A stretch of 64,000 bases of DNA from Archegozetes longisetosus (taxonomy: Eukaryota; Arthropoda; Arachnida; Sarcoptiformes; Trhypochthoniidae). Positions 12,887 to 24,388 of this stretch are shown piece after piece; the stretch's first letter is position 1, and each line of letters starts with the position of its first letter. Under the pieces are notes generated by a model, which was not told the DNA's origin, ran no database searches, and saw nothing but the letters and a program-made list of their open reading frames with translations. The translations under genes and the position numbers were made by a program. The DNA lies in NCBI GenBank assembly GCA_018873245.2, contig JAEMBT020000004.1:4884573-4948572 (forward strand), written 5' to 3'.

Positions 12887-15055
12887 TCAACTGCTTCCCA
12901 GAAATTCTCCTAAAGCTTTAACGATAGCTCCACGCGCATCTACTAAATCTTGTGGATCACTATCAGAATCGGGATACATATCAGCGCAATGAGCAGTTCC
13001 GTTGATGAGTAACGCTCTAGAGTCCGGACTCAAATCCTTAAGGATACCCAATGCATGCCACGGATCTATAGAGCCGTTGGGAAAGACCACTTTTTTCACT
13101 TTAAGGTCAAACCCACCGTAAAAATTATTTGTAAATTCGACTGATTTCTCAAGCAAATCCAAGTTGAATTTTTGGCCAAAAATATCAGCGCATTGCTGTA
13201 TGAAAAACTCTACTGGAAAATAGTTACCAAATGGTTGGGTTTTCAAGTCCGATGATTGGAAGAAACCAAATTCAACGCACGTTTGATAAGTCCATTGTCT
13301 TCCTATAAGATAGAAAAGTTTTGAAACTTGTACCAAATAGACAACATATAGATTTATCTAAACCTCCTTCGGCTGCACTTGTGTTCCATTCAACTTGTGA
13401 CATTTGTTTTACAAACTCGTCATATTTGAAGTCAAGACATTGTTGTTTATAGGCACTAAGAATTAAATTGTTAACGCTAGCATATCTTTCGTATGCGGAT
13501 CCTTTGGAATTATCATTCATTACGTTACAAACAACATCGATTGTAATATTAGTGCCCAACGCGCCCTTGTTTTAAGATCATAATAACTTAATTAATTCAC
13601 TAAACATTAGGTACCCCAGATTTAGCATGCTTTACAGTCCGTGTTGTTGCGAATAACGCTCCGCAGTCATATTTTATAGCAGGAATGAACAAGAGGTCCT
13701 GGAGGCAGATTGTATCCCTCTCTTGGATATCTCAGAAAACCAGACACCCGCTCACGAACTTCAGTCCCTTAAGTATCTTGAAAATTTTAAATTCTAGTTA
13801 CCCAATTTTAATAACTAAGAAAAATTGTCACTTAAATCCGACTAGTGTTGACCCTCGAGTTTTGAGATTTTCGAAAAGAAAAACCCCTGGATCATCGGAC
13901 TCTGTTTATTCCTGCTTTATAAATTTAAGTTTAGGATTGGTCTTCCCTTTTCTGTATTACCTAACTATAAAAATGTGCGGAAAATGTAACACTACGGACC
14001 AAAGTACATACTAAACCCAATACTCCATTAAAAACTTTTGATCTTCACCTCAAAGGCTCTGTTATCTTTGTTGTACTGCACAACTCCTTCTATATTGCCT
14101 GCGAGAGTGCTCATTAAGTTATAAACATCATTGAGAACCGTTCCATTGAAAGTGTCACATAGTTTGAAATTTTTCTCTATAGATTTCCAGCCGAGAGGGT
14201 GGTCTATCAACTTTGCCAATTGATCAGTTGCTTCTTTTATAGAATTGTCACATTCAGTTCCCAATGAGTTGCTAACAACTGCGAGATAGTCCTTAAAGTC
14301 AATTATAGCCTCTACGGGTGCACTCGAAGCGATTGCACCAACCACTAAATGAGGATATTTCAACCTAAACCAGGCTGACAAAGAGCCAGAATATGATCCG
14401 CCAAAAACAACCCATTTGCTGTCTCCAAGTGATAGTTTGGAAGTGAGAAATTCTACAAAATATGCTGCATCTTGCAGTGCCTGTTGGCTCGTCAAGTATT
14501 GCAAGTTTTTAACTGACATATCACTGAAATTTTCATCAATCTATTTATCAATCCAGTACTTATAAGCCATTAATAGATTAATTATTGGATTATGACTTAC
14601 GGTGTCGGGTGTGATTCGCCATAATATCTGTGTTCTAGAAGTACAGACATTGCATTGAACTTCTTGGCATAATTTTTAGCGATCTGTCCCTCAACCACCC
14701 AAATTGGATCTGCTGTTCCTTCACCTCCCAGTTGAAGAAATATCGGTCCACCACTCACGTAAAACGTGTCATTTATAAAATATCGCTGAAAACTAAATCT
14801 TTAGCATGGACTCAAACTTTTATCACGTTATACCTGTTTCCATGTTCTTGTATCGGCTGGATTGAAATGGTCGAGCTTTTGTTCAAACCATTCAGCTTTA
14901 GGAAGATCATGTTTTCTATCGATTTGATTGAGTTCAGACACTGGGATCCCAAGCATTCCATGTTTGGTCATTTGACGACCACGAAAAAATAGAGGAGTGC
15001 TGCAAATAAAACCTAAATTGAAAATTGTCAAAACTATTAAAAATAAAGAATTCAT
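12887..15055 (-). CDS. PRSS16: Secreted serine carboxypeptidase, peptidase family S28 (PRSS16-like)
   Basis: Secreted or lysosomal serine peptidase of the prolylcarboxypeptidase/thymus-specific serine protease group, which removes residues next to proline. Exons on the minus strand are 15055-14834, 14785-14601, 14523-14049, 13565-13364 and 13302-12887. They join in frame to 499 residues. The first 20 residues form a hydrophobic signal peptide. The mature start carries [11 protein letters not shown], typical of S28. The triad is intact: Ser at about 179 in GGSYSGS, Asp at about 441 in [10 protein letters not shown] and His at about 466 in GTAHCAD. The block [14 protein letters not shown] and the [10 protein letters not shown] motif point to PRSS16 rather than DPP7 or PRCP. 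Exon 4 starts at 13565 to keep phase with the long third intron (483 bp). Substrate is unknown. Confidence 0.93.
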
Positions 15056-15304
15056 TTTTGAAAACCAAAAATTTATCGAAATGACGAGTTAAGAATTGAG
15101 ATAGTTTGTGCTCACAGTTGAGTGTAAGGTTCAAAAGCAGGTTTGAGTGGGTTTACAGATTTACTCACTCCAGTATTTCTGATAAGTTGTTTCTAAAGGA
15201 TGAAAACATGACTAGATACGAGAGATAAGAAAAGTTGATAATTGTTATTGAACTTAAACCAATTTTATTATTTATTGTCTATGAAAACGTTTTCAAAAAC
15301 TTAT

Positions 15305-16363
15305 TTATAAATAGCTTATCTTCAATATAGAGGACTTCGTATTAAGTGAATCGTAATAAAAAGACGATAGATCATTACTACTATTTGAATGACAAATTTC
15401 TTCGAGTTTTAAGTTATACTTTTCCACAATTAATTTACGGAAGTGTTCAATCGTTTGACTATTTCTTAGAGTACATGCTATATAACAAACTCTATTTTTA
15501 TTATTGCTATCAATTAATAACTTATTCAAAACTTTACATAAACAATCAGTAACTAAAGGATCAAAGACAACATCGGCTGCAATAATGACATCAGGGTTAT
15601 TATCATTTAAATAATTGTCTAAAGAATAACTATGATTCCAATCAATTAGATATACTTTGGAATTTTGTTTTACATTATTAATTGATATATTATTTTGAAG
15701 AACTTCTAAGACCATAGGGTGATGGTCGCTGAATGTAAATGAAGATGGACGACAGGTCTTCAAAATGACAATTCCAGTCAATCCAATACCAGATCCCAGT
15801 TCTAGGATAGACTTATTCTCCACTAAATCTTTATTATTATCCATCCAATCAGCCAAATGTTTAGCTGCTGTCCAACTTTTAAGACCAGTCGTGCCGTCTA
15901 CCACCATATAATTAGACTCTTGTAAACTAATAGTTTGACCATTACTTAAGACATAACTTAAATAATTGAAATTATTATCACTTTTATCAGCATTTGAAAT
16001 AAGCATTGCATAAGTCGTTGAAAGTGATTCACAAACTGTGAGCTCATTTTTGTCTAACAATTGAATTAAACGTTTGGCAAACATTTGTCGATAGGTTAAT
16101 GAAAGTGGATATCTATTCATTACTGAGTGATTAATGGTTGCCATCAATAAGTTTTCTTGTACTTCGTCTGATGATAGTTGTTGAACATGAGAACTCTATT
16201 CAATAAGAAATTAAAAGTTATTAATAAAAGCATTTCAATAATAAACATAACTATTTTAATTTAATACAATTGATAAAAGACTAACCAAATAGTCGAAAAT
16301 GACAGGCATTTGTGTTTTGCACAGAAATAATTTGGTGACCAGACTCAAATCGATACAATCCAT
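15305..16363 (-). CDS. EEF2KMT: Protein-lysine N-methyltransferase EEF2KMT (FAM86 family)
   Basis: Cytosolic seven-beta-strand methyltransferase that trimethylates a lysine of translation elongation factor 2. Two exons on the minus strand, 16363-16286 (26 codons) and 16195-15305, give 322 residues (human 330). FAM86 hallmarks are GTTGLKSWTAAKHLADW at about 127-143, the SAM motif LELGSGIGLTG at about 157, CRPSSFTFSDHHP with the acidic loop that follows, and the post-I motif AADVVFDP. The small first exon was found by frame and a GTTAG donor; it starts MDCIDLSLVTKL and resembles the FAM86 N-terminal helix. The stop lies 249 bp upstream of the S28 peptidase start on the same strand, so the promoter of that gene must be short. 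Confidence 0.93.
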
Positions 16364-17041
16364 ATTTTATTAAGTTATGAATTTGATGTAAATAACTTGT
16401 TAAATGCCAAACTTTGATCTCGTGTTAGACATGTGTTCAATGTTTTGAATGAATGAAAGCTGAGAAGTAGTGACGACTACAACAAAATATGAATAGCAGT
16501 ATTAAGAAACGCTTTCCGTCAAGTTATAGGGTTTTAAGGCTTATTATTTAAAAAGATAGTTTGTGCCTAATGTAATAATCTTACAAATTTACATTATATA
16601 TCAGTATTGTAAAATGAATATTTAATTAACTTTAAAAGTAGTGATTTTTCTTATAGTAATGAATGCAAAATACTTTATGCTTAAACGCACACGTCTCTGA
16701 GCAGTGTTAACTGCAAAGAGCTATCAATAACTCATTGAGTCATAGCATTTATTTATATTGGAAAATTGAACATTTTCAGCTGAAATTAATGTTAAATTTA
16801 CAAAATGAACTAATGCTTATTTAAATCTTTTCCTAAGGTGACGAGCGTGTTGAGGCTATATAGAGTTAAAAGATACAATAAAGGGAAGCTTTCTGTGCGT
16901 TTTACTCTATTATACGCTTTCGCATAGAGACGTTTCTTCACACTACTATTCATATACTAATATTCAAATAAGTACAGTAATAGTTCGATATAAAAAACAT
17001 ATTTATAGTGAGTTCTCAATACAGTGAAGTCACTTTGTTGA
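16364..17041. other. Intergenic, upstream of EEF2KMT
   Basis: No gene seen. It should contain the EEF2KMT promoter. The remaining spacer to PHYHD1 holds a hAT-type element (17050-17345) and then about 450 bp of plain AT-rich sequence (17354-17801). Confidence 0.5.
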
Positions 17042-17049
17042 GTCCTAAC

Positions 17050-17345
17050 TAGTGTTGTAAAAGAAAGTTTCCGGAGAAATTATCTCGAGAAACTTTCTAG
17101 AAATTTTCTATCGCACAAAATTTCTCTTATGAGAAATTTTCTATTTCCTCAGCTCAAAATTATGTTTTAATTGAAATAATGTTTTAATTTAAGTGATATA
17201 CAACATTAGCGACTTTTAAATATTCAAAATATCACTTATTTTGGTTTTGGCATTCAAAATAATCACGTCGTAGGAAAAATAGTCCCTCTAAACTTTCTAG
17301 AAAGTTTCTCATCAAAAGAAAATTTTTAGAAATTTGACATCACTA
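17050..17345. mobile_element. hAT-type MITE with 8-bp target-site duplication
   Basis: A 296-bp non-coding element. It begins TAGTGTTGTAAA and ends with the inverted TTTGACATCACTA. It is flanked on both sides by the identical octamer GTCCTAAC (17042-17049 and 17346-17353). An 8-bp duplication plus TAGTG/CACTA ends is the signature of hAT-superfamily elements. Subterminal inverted motifs containing GAAACTTTCTAGAAA occur near both ends (about 17088 and 17295), as expected for transposase-binding sites. There is no ORF, so this is a non-autonomous copy. The perfect duplication suggests a fairly recent insertion. Confidence 0.85.
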
Positions 17346-17801
17346 GTCCTAACACGTACTATAGAACTAGCAAATAAGTTTGTTAAAGTGAATTCGATTT
17401 GTCTGTCTCCAACGGTTCATTACATGGAGGTATTGCTGTACTATTATGCTTAACTTTATTCGTAAAATGTTCTCAATCTAAAAAATTTGACATCAACTTG
17501 AACATAAGGATCGTCAGATTTGAAGTCTATTAACTGGGTGATGAATCAGTTGAAATAATGTACTGTATTGGGACATTTGTCTCACGACATGACTAAATTA
17601 AATGTTTTTATTACAAATAAGGAAGTTTTTAACAACTGATTGAACAGAGTTTAGTCTAAATGCTGGTCAAATATAGACATTATTTCACAAACACTTAATT
17701 TGGAATTTGACAAAACAATGTGAGCTCAAAAGTTGAATTGTTTAATGATTTAATAAATTTGATTGAACGGACACTCAAACGTCATTAGACTAAGTTTAGA
17801 A

Positions 17802-18718
17802 TCAATTATTGTAAAGCGAAGGAAAAGGCAATTGTTGTGTTGGTTGTAACCAATTTTTTGGATCCCATTGTCTGTTATATTGATCAAATATATGAAATGT
17901 ATAGATAGGTCTTGGATTTTTCGAATGGTTCACTTCACTTTTATGCACAACTAGGCCATCGATCAGAACACACGACCCTTTGCTGACAGGAGCGGAAACA
18001 AAACTTTTTTCATCAAATTTCTTGTTTTCACTCGTCAGCTTCATTGGCGGTGACTTTTCTGTATTGCGGATCCACTGCGTATGCAATCCATCTCTATGTG
18101 AGCCTGGAATGAACCACAGACAGCCGTTCTCTTCCTTATATGAAGGAAAAATATATTTCAAATTAAAAGTTCAGAAATTTTAAAACTATTTATACTAACA
18201 GTGGCATCTTCTAACGCAAACCATAATCCAATAACCTTGAGATCTGGCAAAGTATGCAAATAAGTGGCGTCTTGATGTGCAGTCACTTCACCACCAATTC
18301 CTGGATTCTTAAAAATATACATACTTTGAACCACAACTGGATCTACAAAACCTACGTGCTTAACAAGACTTTTAACTTTATCGTTGAATGTCACATTTTT
18401 GAATGTGGGATTGAGCCAATGCAATGCATGTCCGATTTTATTCAGACATTTGTACTTATCCACAACAAGTTCACCCTTTTCATTAAAAGCTCCCGATTCG
18501 TAAAAATAACGAACTTTGTCGCCCGAGGTCATGAAGTAGTCGTCAGCTGGTTGTGATTTGCCAGTCGTAAAGATAGCATGTTCTTCGTTTACATTCATTT
18601 TATCAATTATTCTCCTACATTCTTGTTTAAGGCCTTCGATTTCATTCTCATCCAAGAAGTTTGGAATAATTGCATAGCCATTCAGGTTGAAATGATCGAT
18701 AACTTTTTTGACATCCAT
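17802..18718 (-). CDS. PHYHD1: Phytanoyl-CoA dioxygenase domain-containing protein 1
   Basis: Fe(II)/2-oxoglutarate-dependent oxygenase of the phytanoyl-CoA hydroxylase family; the physiological substrate of PHYHD1 is not settled. Two exons on the minus strand, 18718-18200 and 18134-17802, give 283 residues (human 291). The junction restores LEDAT-EENGCLWFIPGSH, a diagnostic PHYHD1 block. The iron ligands are complete: His148 and Asp150 in AHQDATY and the distal His at about 237 in GLVVHKS. The 2-oxoglutarate-binding Arg follows at about 248. The opening GYAIIPNFLDENEIEGLK is the usual PhyH start. A strong match with an intact active site. Confidence 0.94.
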
Positions 18719-19929
18719 ATCTCAACAGACAATTCTTGAAATGAAATTCTAAGAGGATAGAAAAGCAATTGACTTACGAACTCTTCTAGTATAGTGAGGT
18801 TAAACTATTTAATGCCAATTCTAAGAAACGTATGCTATTTGAGAAACGAATACTTATCAGACAAAGATGTCCTTCACTAATCAAATCTGTGGAATCTTTC
18901 AATTTTTTAATATAAACAAAAGGGGACTCACTATTAATTCCACCTTAGGTCAATGTCATCAACTTTTAAGTCAACATTTTTACAAATTTTACAAATTATT
19001 GTGAGATTTTAGATAGCTTGAAAACCTATTCAACTGTTCTGTTAGTTTTCTACATAAAATAACACGATCATAACTCATAGTGATTGGGTTGGGTAATATT
19101 TACAAAGTTTTAGACAATTAATAAATGTTAATCTATAGAAGCTAACAGTTTTTAATGAATTTAAAATATTTGCTTAAACGTTGCGACCTAGGCATTAGTT
19201 AAGAATTGCATAAATTGATCATAAGGATTTAGTAAACGATAATTCATCAATAATATAGAATTGACTTGACTTAAAAATTAATACTTAAAACTTAATAATT
19301 AAAAATGTTTTCAATAAACACTAAATCTTAGGCTTCAGATAAGTCCATTTTCTGAAAATCTAAGTTTATGCTAAAATGTAAAGGTTTTTAAACAGAATCT
19401 CAGTAATCATGAAATAAGTAATAAGTTTAGAGTTCAGTGAATTTATACTAAAGAGAGTGCTCAACAATGAACAAAATTAATAAAATCAAGTTTTAATAAT
19501 TGAATCACATTAGTAATGATCAAATACAGTACTCAATAAGAGCGCCAGTACTCAGCAATCTAATCTTGTAAACTGTAATAATACAGTTAAAATAAGAGTA
19601 TCTAATATTTCATATAAACCTAACACAAGTCATAGCTCTTAAATCAGAAGAAACTAGTTTTGATGTCGAAAATGATGGAAGTCCTGGATCTGGGATGTGT
19701 TATAAATTAATCGATAAGTTGAGTAAAATTTAATTAAATAGAAACGCTCAAAGTTCAATGGCGCATCTTAAAAAGCATAGATTCTGTAAGTTAAAATCGA
19801 TACCGAGAAAAAAACTTTTATACCTTCAACTATTCATAGCACCCACGACACCAGATGCTTCAAAGCTTTTACAATTCAGCTCAGATTTCAAATAATAATC
19901 AGATTAGGAGAAAATCAAGTTTGTTTTAG
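18719..19929. other. Intergenic, PHYHD1 to haspin relic
   Basis: AT-rich with no gene. A short open stretch near 19640-19730 (reading SEETSFDVENDG) lies upstream of the haspin relic on the same strand and could be a decayed piece of its N-terminal region, but nothing confirms this. Confidence 0.45.
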
Positions 19930-21003
19930 AATCAAATGCAAAAAATTATTTCATCGGATAAAGACCACGAACAATTACTTCTAGTTTGCGAACAGGAGTC
20001 AGCGCTTCCATTTAATTCAAGTATTTTCCGAAGAGTTTATACGAAGAGTTAGTTCGCGTTGATTGTGGCACTTACGCGGAAGTGTTCCGTGGCTTTCATA
20101 AGAATATGAGACAATTACTGACTCTCAAAGTGATTCGAGCTATATCTTATCAAATTAAAGAACGAGTTCGCGGACCAGAATTTCATGGCATCGAAAGTTT
20201 AAGGGAATTTTTTGTGAGGTTAGGATTAGCTCGTAATTAATTATTTCGAAAAACTTGATAAAAATGGTAGCAAATATTTATTCACTTAATTAGAGTGCTT
20301 TCAGATTTAAATCAAGATTTTCAACAGTTTGGGCAAAGGATTTGAAGCGCGTTGCTTTCCAATAGTTCTTCACAAACATTTAGTTGAAGGAGATATTCCT
20401 GAATATTTTCTTAGTGAACAGCTTTCAGGTAAGTTGAATCCTATCAAGAATGAGCCTTACGAACAATTTATGGATAGTCTTCGAGAATTTGCTATCATTG
20501 TTATGTCATATGGTGGACTCCCTCTTTGGAAAGTAATTAAAGATCGAAAAATAAGTGGACTGCAACTCTATAGTGTTCTCGAACAAATAACTTTTGGTTT
20601 AGCAGTGGCTCAAGTAGTTTATGAGTTCAAACACAGAGATCTACATGCATCTAATACACTCATTAAGTCAACAGATATGACTCACATCACTTGTGAATAT
20701 CGATTGATTTTGTTGATTATACATTCAAAAGTTTCGGCTATCAGGCAACTGTGATCGATACTACATTTTCTCGCATTGAAGTCGGTTCAGTTTGAATAAT
20801 TCAAAAATGTTTGAAATCTCAGAATGCTTTTAATTTTATTCATTGATTAGGCAACCAAATCTATTATAAAAAATATGACACAAATTTTGAGATACGACAA
20901 AAAGGATCAGAAACTAACAACACAACGTAGAGTCTATAAAAAGATGATTGGGATGGCACGAAAAAATGGAAAAGCTTTACTCCAAAAACATTTATTGGGT
21001 CAG
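19930..21003 (+). pseudogene. Haspin-like kinase relic, frameshifted
   Basis: Haspin is the kinase that phosphorylates histone H3 Thr3 at mitotic centromeres. Fragments follow haspin order. First come LLLVCEQESALPF (from about 19950) and, in another frame, CGTYAEVFRG with the ATP lysine in LKVIRA (about 20060-20140). Then a C-lobe begins at about 20310, with FAIIVMSYGGLPL and the haspin-specific catalytic loop EFKHRDLHASN. In a third frame follow ATVIDTTFSRIEVGS and then TGA at 20793. Finally an isolated tail reads KKMIGMARKNGKALLQKHLL (to about 21003). Frames break near 20035 and 20705, and the segment that should hold the DGDYQFDIYR-type motif is missing. No spliced model restores one frame, so I call it a pseudogene of a lineage-specific haspin copy. 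A misassembled functional gene is less likely. Confidence 0.75.
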
Positions 21004-21528
21004 GTATATCTACAAAATCGTATTTGATTCAGCTGTCACGCGAAAATGTTTTGAAGAACGAGTTAAGAATTTTGCCAAATAATAACAACGATTCATAAAC
21101 ACCAGTCTTTACAACGATTTATTTCTAAATTTTATGGCGCCAAATGAAATTTAAAATTTTTTATGTTTAGCTTTATACTAATTGTTTGGATAAAATTAGG
21201 AACTATTAAAACTGTTTTTATTGAAGATTAGATTGTCCTCAAGTTAACCCATTTTTAATTTAGGGAGAAAATAATTTAAGGGTGCAGGACTAACAGTAGT
21301 GTTGTTAAGACTGGTTCTCATCAATACTAACGCTGAATGCAACAAAAACACTAGAATTTGTAACTTTAATGTAGTTTTTCTCTTGAATTGTTGTAAATCA
21401 AGTTGACCAACAAGTTTTATATTAAGTCTTTGGTCAATTCTATTGCTAGTGTGATCTATAGCAACACAGTGCAAAGGACAGCTATATTTTAACTAGAAGA
21501 CTGAACTCATTTCAACTAAATCTTAATA
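21004..21528. other. Intergenic, haspin relic to ENOX 3' end
   Basis: AT-rich spacer. The 76-codon open frame on the minus strand at 21244-21474 has no recognisable features and is not annotated as a gene. Confidence 0.5.
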
Positions 21529-23649
21529 TTATTGATTATTTAGACTTCTAGACTGAAACCCAGAAAACCTCCAAAGTTTTCGCCCATTTGCATCCGATAT
21601 TGATTGATTGAATAGTTGGGGGTATTTGATGAGAAATGATTCAATAAAGTTAGGCGTAAGTAAATCAGAGTCTTGTATATGAGACTGCTGTTTCAAATAT
21701 AGGCTAATGTCATCACTGGTTATGCCATTCGGATGAATATTTAAATAAATAGATATTAAGCTAATCAAAAATGGATTATTTGACGTATTAAAATTATCAC
21801 AATTGCTGTTATTAGAAGTTTGGTTGTTAGTTTCTGTATTTTGATCATGCGTTTGATTCTCTTTAAGAGCTTGTTTTAATTTAGTCATTTCTAAGTCATC
21901 TTCTCTTTTCTGTTGCACTAATGAAATGAGCTGGTGTTGCATTCCTTGTAAGGCTTGTTGTAGTATTTGTATTTGTTTTTCCAAATTTTCTTTTTCTTGT
22001 TGACTCTCAGCCTGAACAAAGACAGCCTCATTCCTGAACGACTCGACCTGACACTTAAGTGTGTCGTTTTCATCTCTTAAACTCATTTCTGAGCTTTCAA
22101 CTATCGAGCTTTTATCAGAACTAGACCACAATTGCATAGTATTTGTCGTTATATCGTTTGTTTGATTAGAATCTCCTTCACCGTCACTCAAGTCCATTTC
22201 ATCTTCTTCTCTCTTATTGACCACCTCTTCGACTTGTGCATTTTTCAACTCCTTTCAAAATAGTAAAAACGAGTATATCAACAAATCAATTACTTTAACA
22301 AGCCTAACGTTGACGATAAAAACATACTTTTGTTTGTTTAAACCAGGCGTCGATATGCTTTCTTTGAGCTTTAGTGAAATGATCCCAAGCTTTTTGTCGA
22401 ACTGCTGCTTCAAATACTTTTTCGATTTGACTGACTGTAGGATAAAAGAGGAGCAAAATGTTACCAAAAGACTATAACTATAAAAAAACATTAAAATTTT
22501 ATACACACATTGAACTAAAATGCTCTGCATTCTAGAGTGATATAATTGCCTAGCATTAAGCCACTCATTTTCATAAAGTGTTCTTTCATTTTGCAATCTT
22601 CTGATATGATTATTCATGCTTTGAATCATTGTATAAAACTGTCCAGAATTTCGTTTCTGACACTCTCCTCTTTCCAACCATGTTATCAAGACCTGTACTG
22701 CTTTCAGAAAGCTTTGATCGCATTTCAAACTCTCGATCAGCTGAGACGCTTCGTGATCACTGAAGTGAGCGGTTGGGGGACTCGGAGGACAGAATCTGTC
22801 GTACTCTAATCTTTCTCTATGTCTCATTTCTCTTTGAACAGCCCTTTGTTTGCACTCCCAGTCGTACTGGTCATCTCTGGCCTGAGCGTAATCGATATGA
22901 AGGCGTCCCGTATTTGGCGAGTCATCGAGGTCATTGATCTTCATTCGATAACCCGAAAGGGCGATCGCGTTGTCGACAGCGCTCTCGCTATCGAACCGAA
23001 TATGACAAAAGTTCTTTTTACTCATGCGAATGGCACAAATTTCACCACAAATGTGTTGAAACGCTTCTTGTAAGATGTCTTCAGTTATATTTTCAGGCAG
23101 TCCGCCAACAAACACTGTCCGACAGCCGAGCGGACGTTCTCTTGTTGTTGCAATCGGAGTGTTTGGCTTTGGAGGATATAAACAACAGGTTTTGAGTCCA
23201 ATTATTTCCTTATTATTTGTATTAGTTGTAGATGAAATCGAGGCCAACGCCGCATCTATTGATGTCCTCAGAGATAATGCCGACAATTGACTCGAATTGT
23301 TAGCTGAACACAAAAAGTTTGAGGTCAAGAGTGATGCGACTTCTGTGTTGAGGCCCGAATGAGTAGCCGACACAGTGTTTGGCAGTAATGGAGTCGAAGA
23401 ACAAAATGGATTTAATATCCATTGAGATGAAGACAAATCAGATGCCATTAAAGGGATACTATTCGATGTCTCGTTTTCGCGTAATGATTGCCTCAGTATC
23501 TCGCTCGAATTATTGACCAAATTATTGGTGTTTTTATTGTCATTATTCAAAGGAATGGTTTGGTTGAATGATTGATTGATATAATGATTGACTGGATTGG
23601 AATGAGAGGCAAAAGATTGTAAGGAGACAACATTTGGAGGAAATTGCAT
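21529..23649 (-). CDS. ENOX1: Ecto-NOX disulfide-thiol exchanger (ENOX1/2 family)
   Basis: The family is described as cell-surface hydroquinone oxidases with protein disulfide-thiol exchange activity, although the proteins carry an RNA-recognition motif. Exons on the minus strand are 23649-22509, 22434-22328 and 22251-21529, joining to 656 residues (human ENOX1 about 643). The N-terminus is low-complexity, rich in Ser and Asn. The RRM runs from about 176 with CRTVFVGGLPENI and NFCHIRFDSE. The ENOX-specific core follows: PPSPPTAHFSDHEA, LITWLERGE, FYTMIQSMNNHIRRLQNE and, across the second exon, RQKAWDHFTKAQRKHID. A coiled coil and an acidic stretch precede a C-terminal winged-helix-like end (LWRFSGF). 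Start chosen at the ATG at 23649; an upstream TTG would add five codons only. Confidence 0.92.
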
Positions 23650-24388
23650 TTCGATTATAATCAATATTAATTCATATTAAAATAGTTTGATTTTTATGAT
23701 AACTTTCTAATTGACTCAACACAACCAATAACATAAATAACGGTCTCTGAAAATCTTTTCTACTTCCCACTCTCAGCTCAGCTCTCTTTGACCTACTTCT
23801 AAACTTTGCCAAAATTCAATTGACAACCTAACAGTTAGCTCGATTAAGAACCAAGATTTTTGGCTAACCTTAAGGTTGCTTTACTCTTTACTTGCAATTT
23901 GATGAATCAGCTAGACAAAAGTTTTCAAACGTCAGTTTGTTAAAGCTTTTAATTTAAATTGCTTCAATCATATCAGTTGAAAACTCGTAAAGCTTTTCAA
24001 TTTATATAGCAATTCCCAAGTTTTTCAAATATTCGTATAGAGCTCAATTAAATCTTATTTAATTGGCTGGTCTTGATTTTATTTTGTATAGTGTTTCAAT
24101 ATATTTCTCGAGTTTCAGGAAATTACTTGTGGTTTCAAATTACATTGTCGATAGAAATAGAAATTCACTTTCTTAGTCTATGCCAAGGACTAGAAGGGTT
24201 TTTTTTTCTCTAATTAAAGTTTAGATGAGAGATAACACATTCCTGATTTAGCACTCATTAGAGACATTACATTATTAAAAGTATTGTAACAAAAATAGCA
24301 CGCGATCAACTCATCATCATTCGTGCATTTCTTTACACAAAATCTCATTGTGAATACAAGTACAACGACCTAACCTAACAATAACATT
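23650..24388. other. Intergenic, ENOX promoter side and GTF3C5 3' side
   Basis: No ORF or repeat of note. It holds a T8-10 tract near 24200 and presumably the ENOX promoter and the GTF3C5 3'UTR. Confidence 0.45.
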
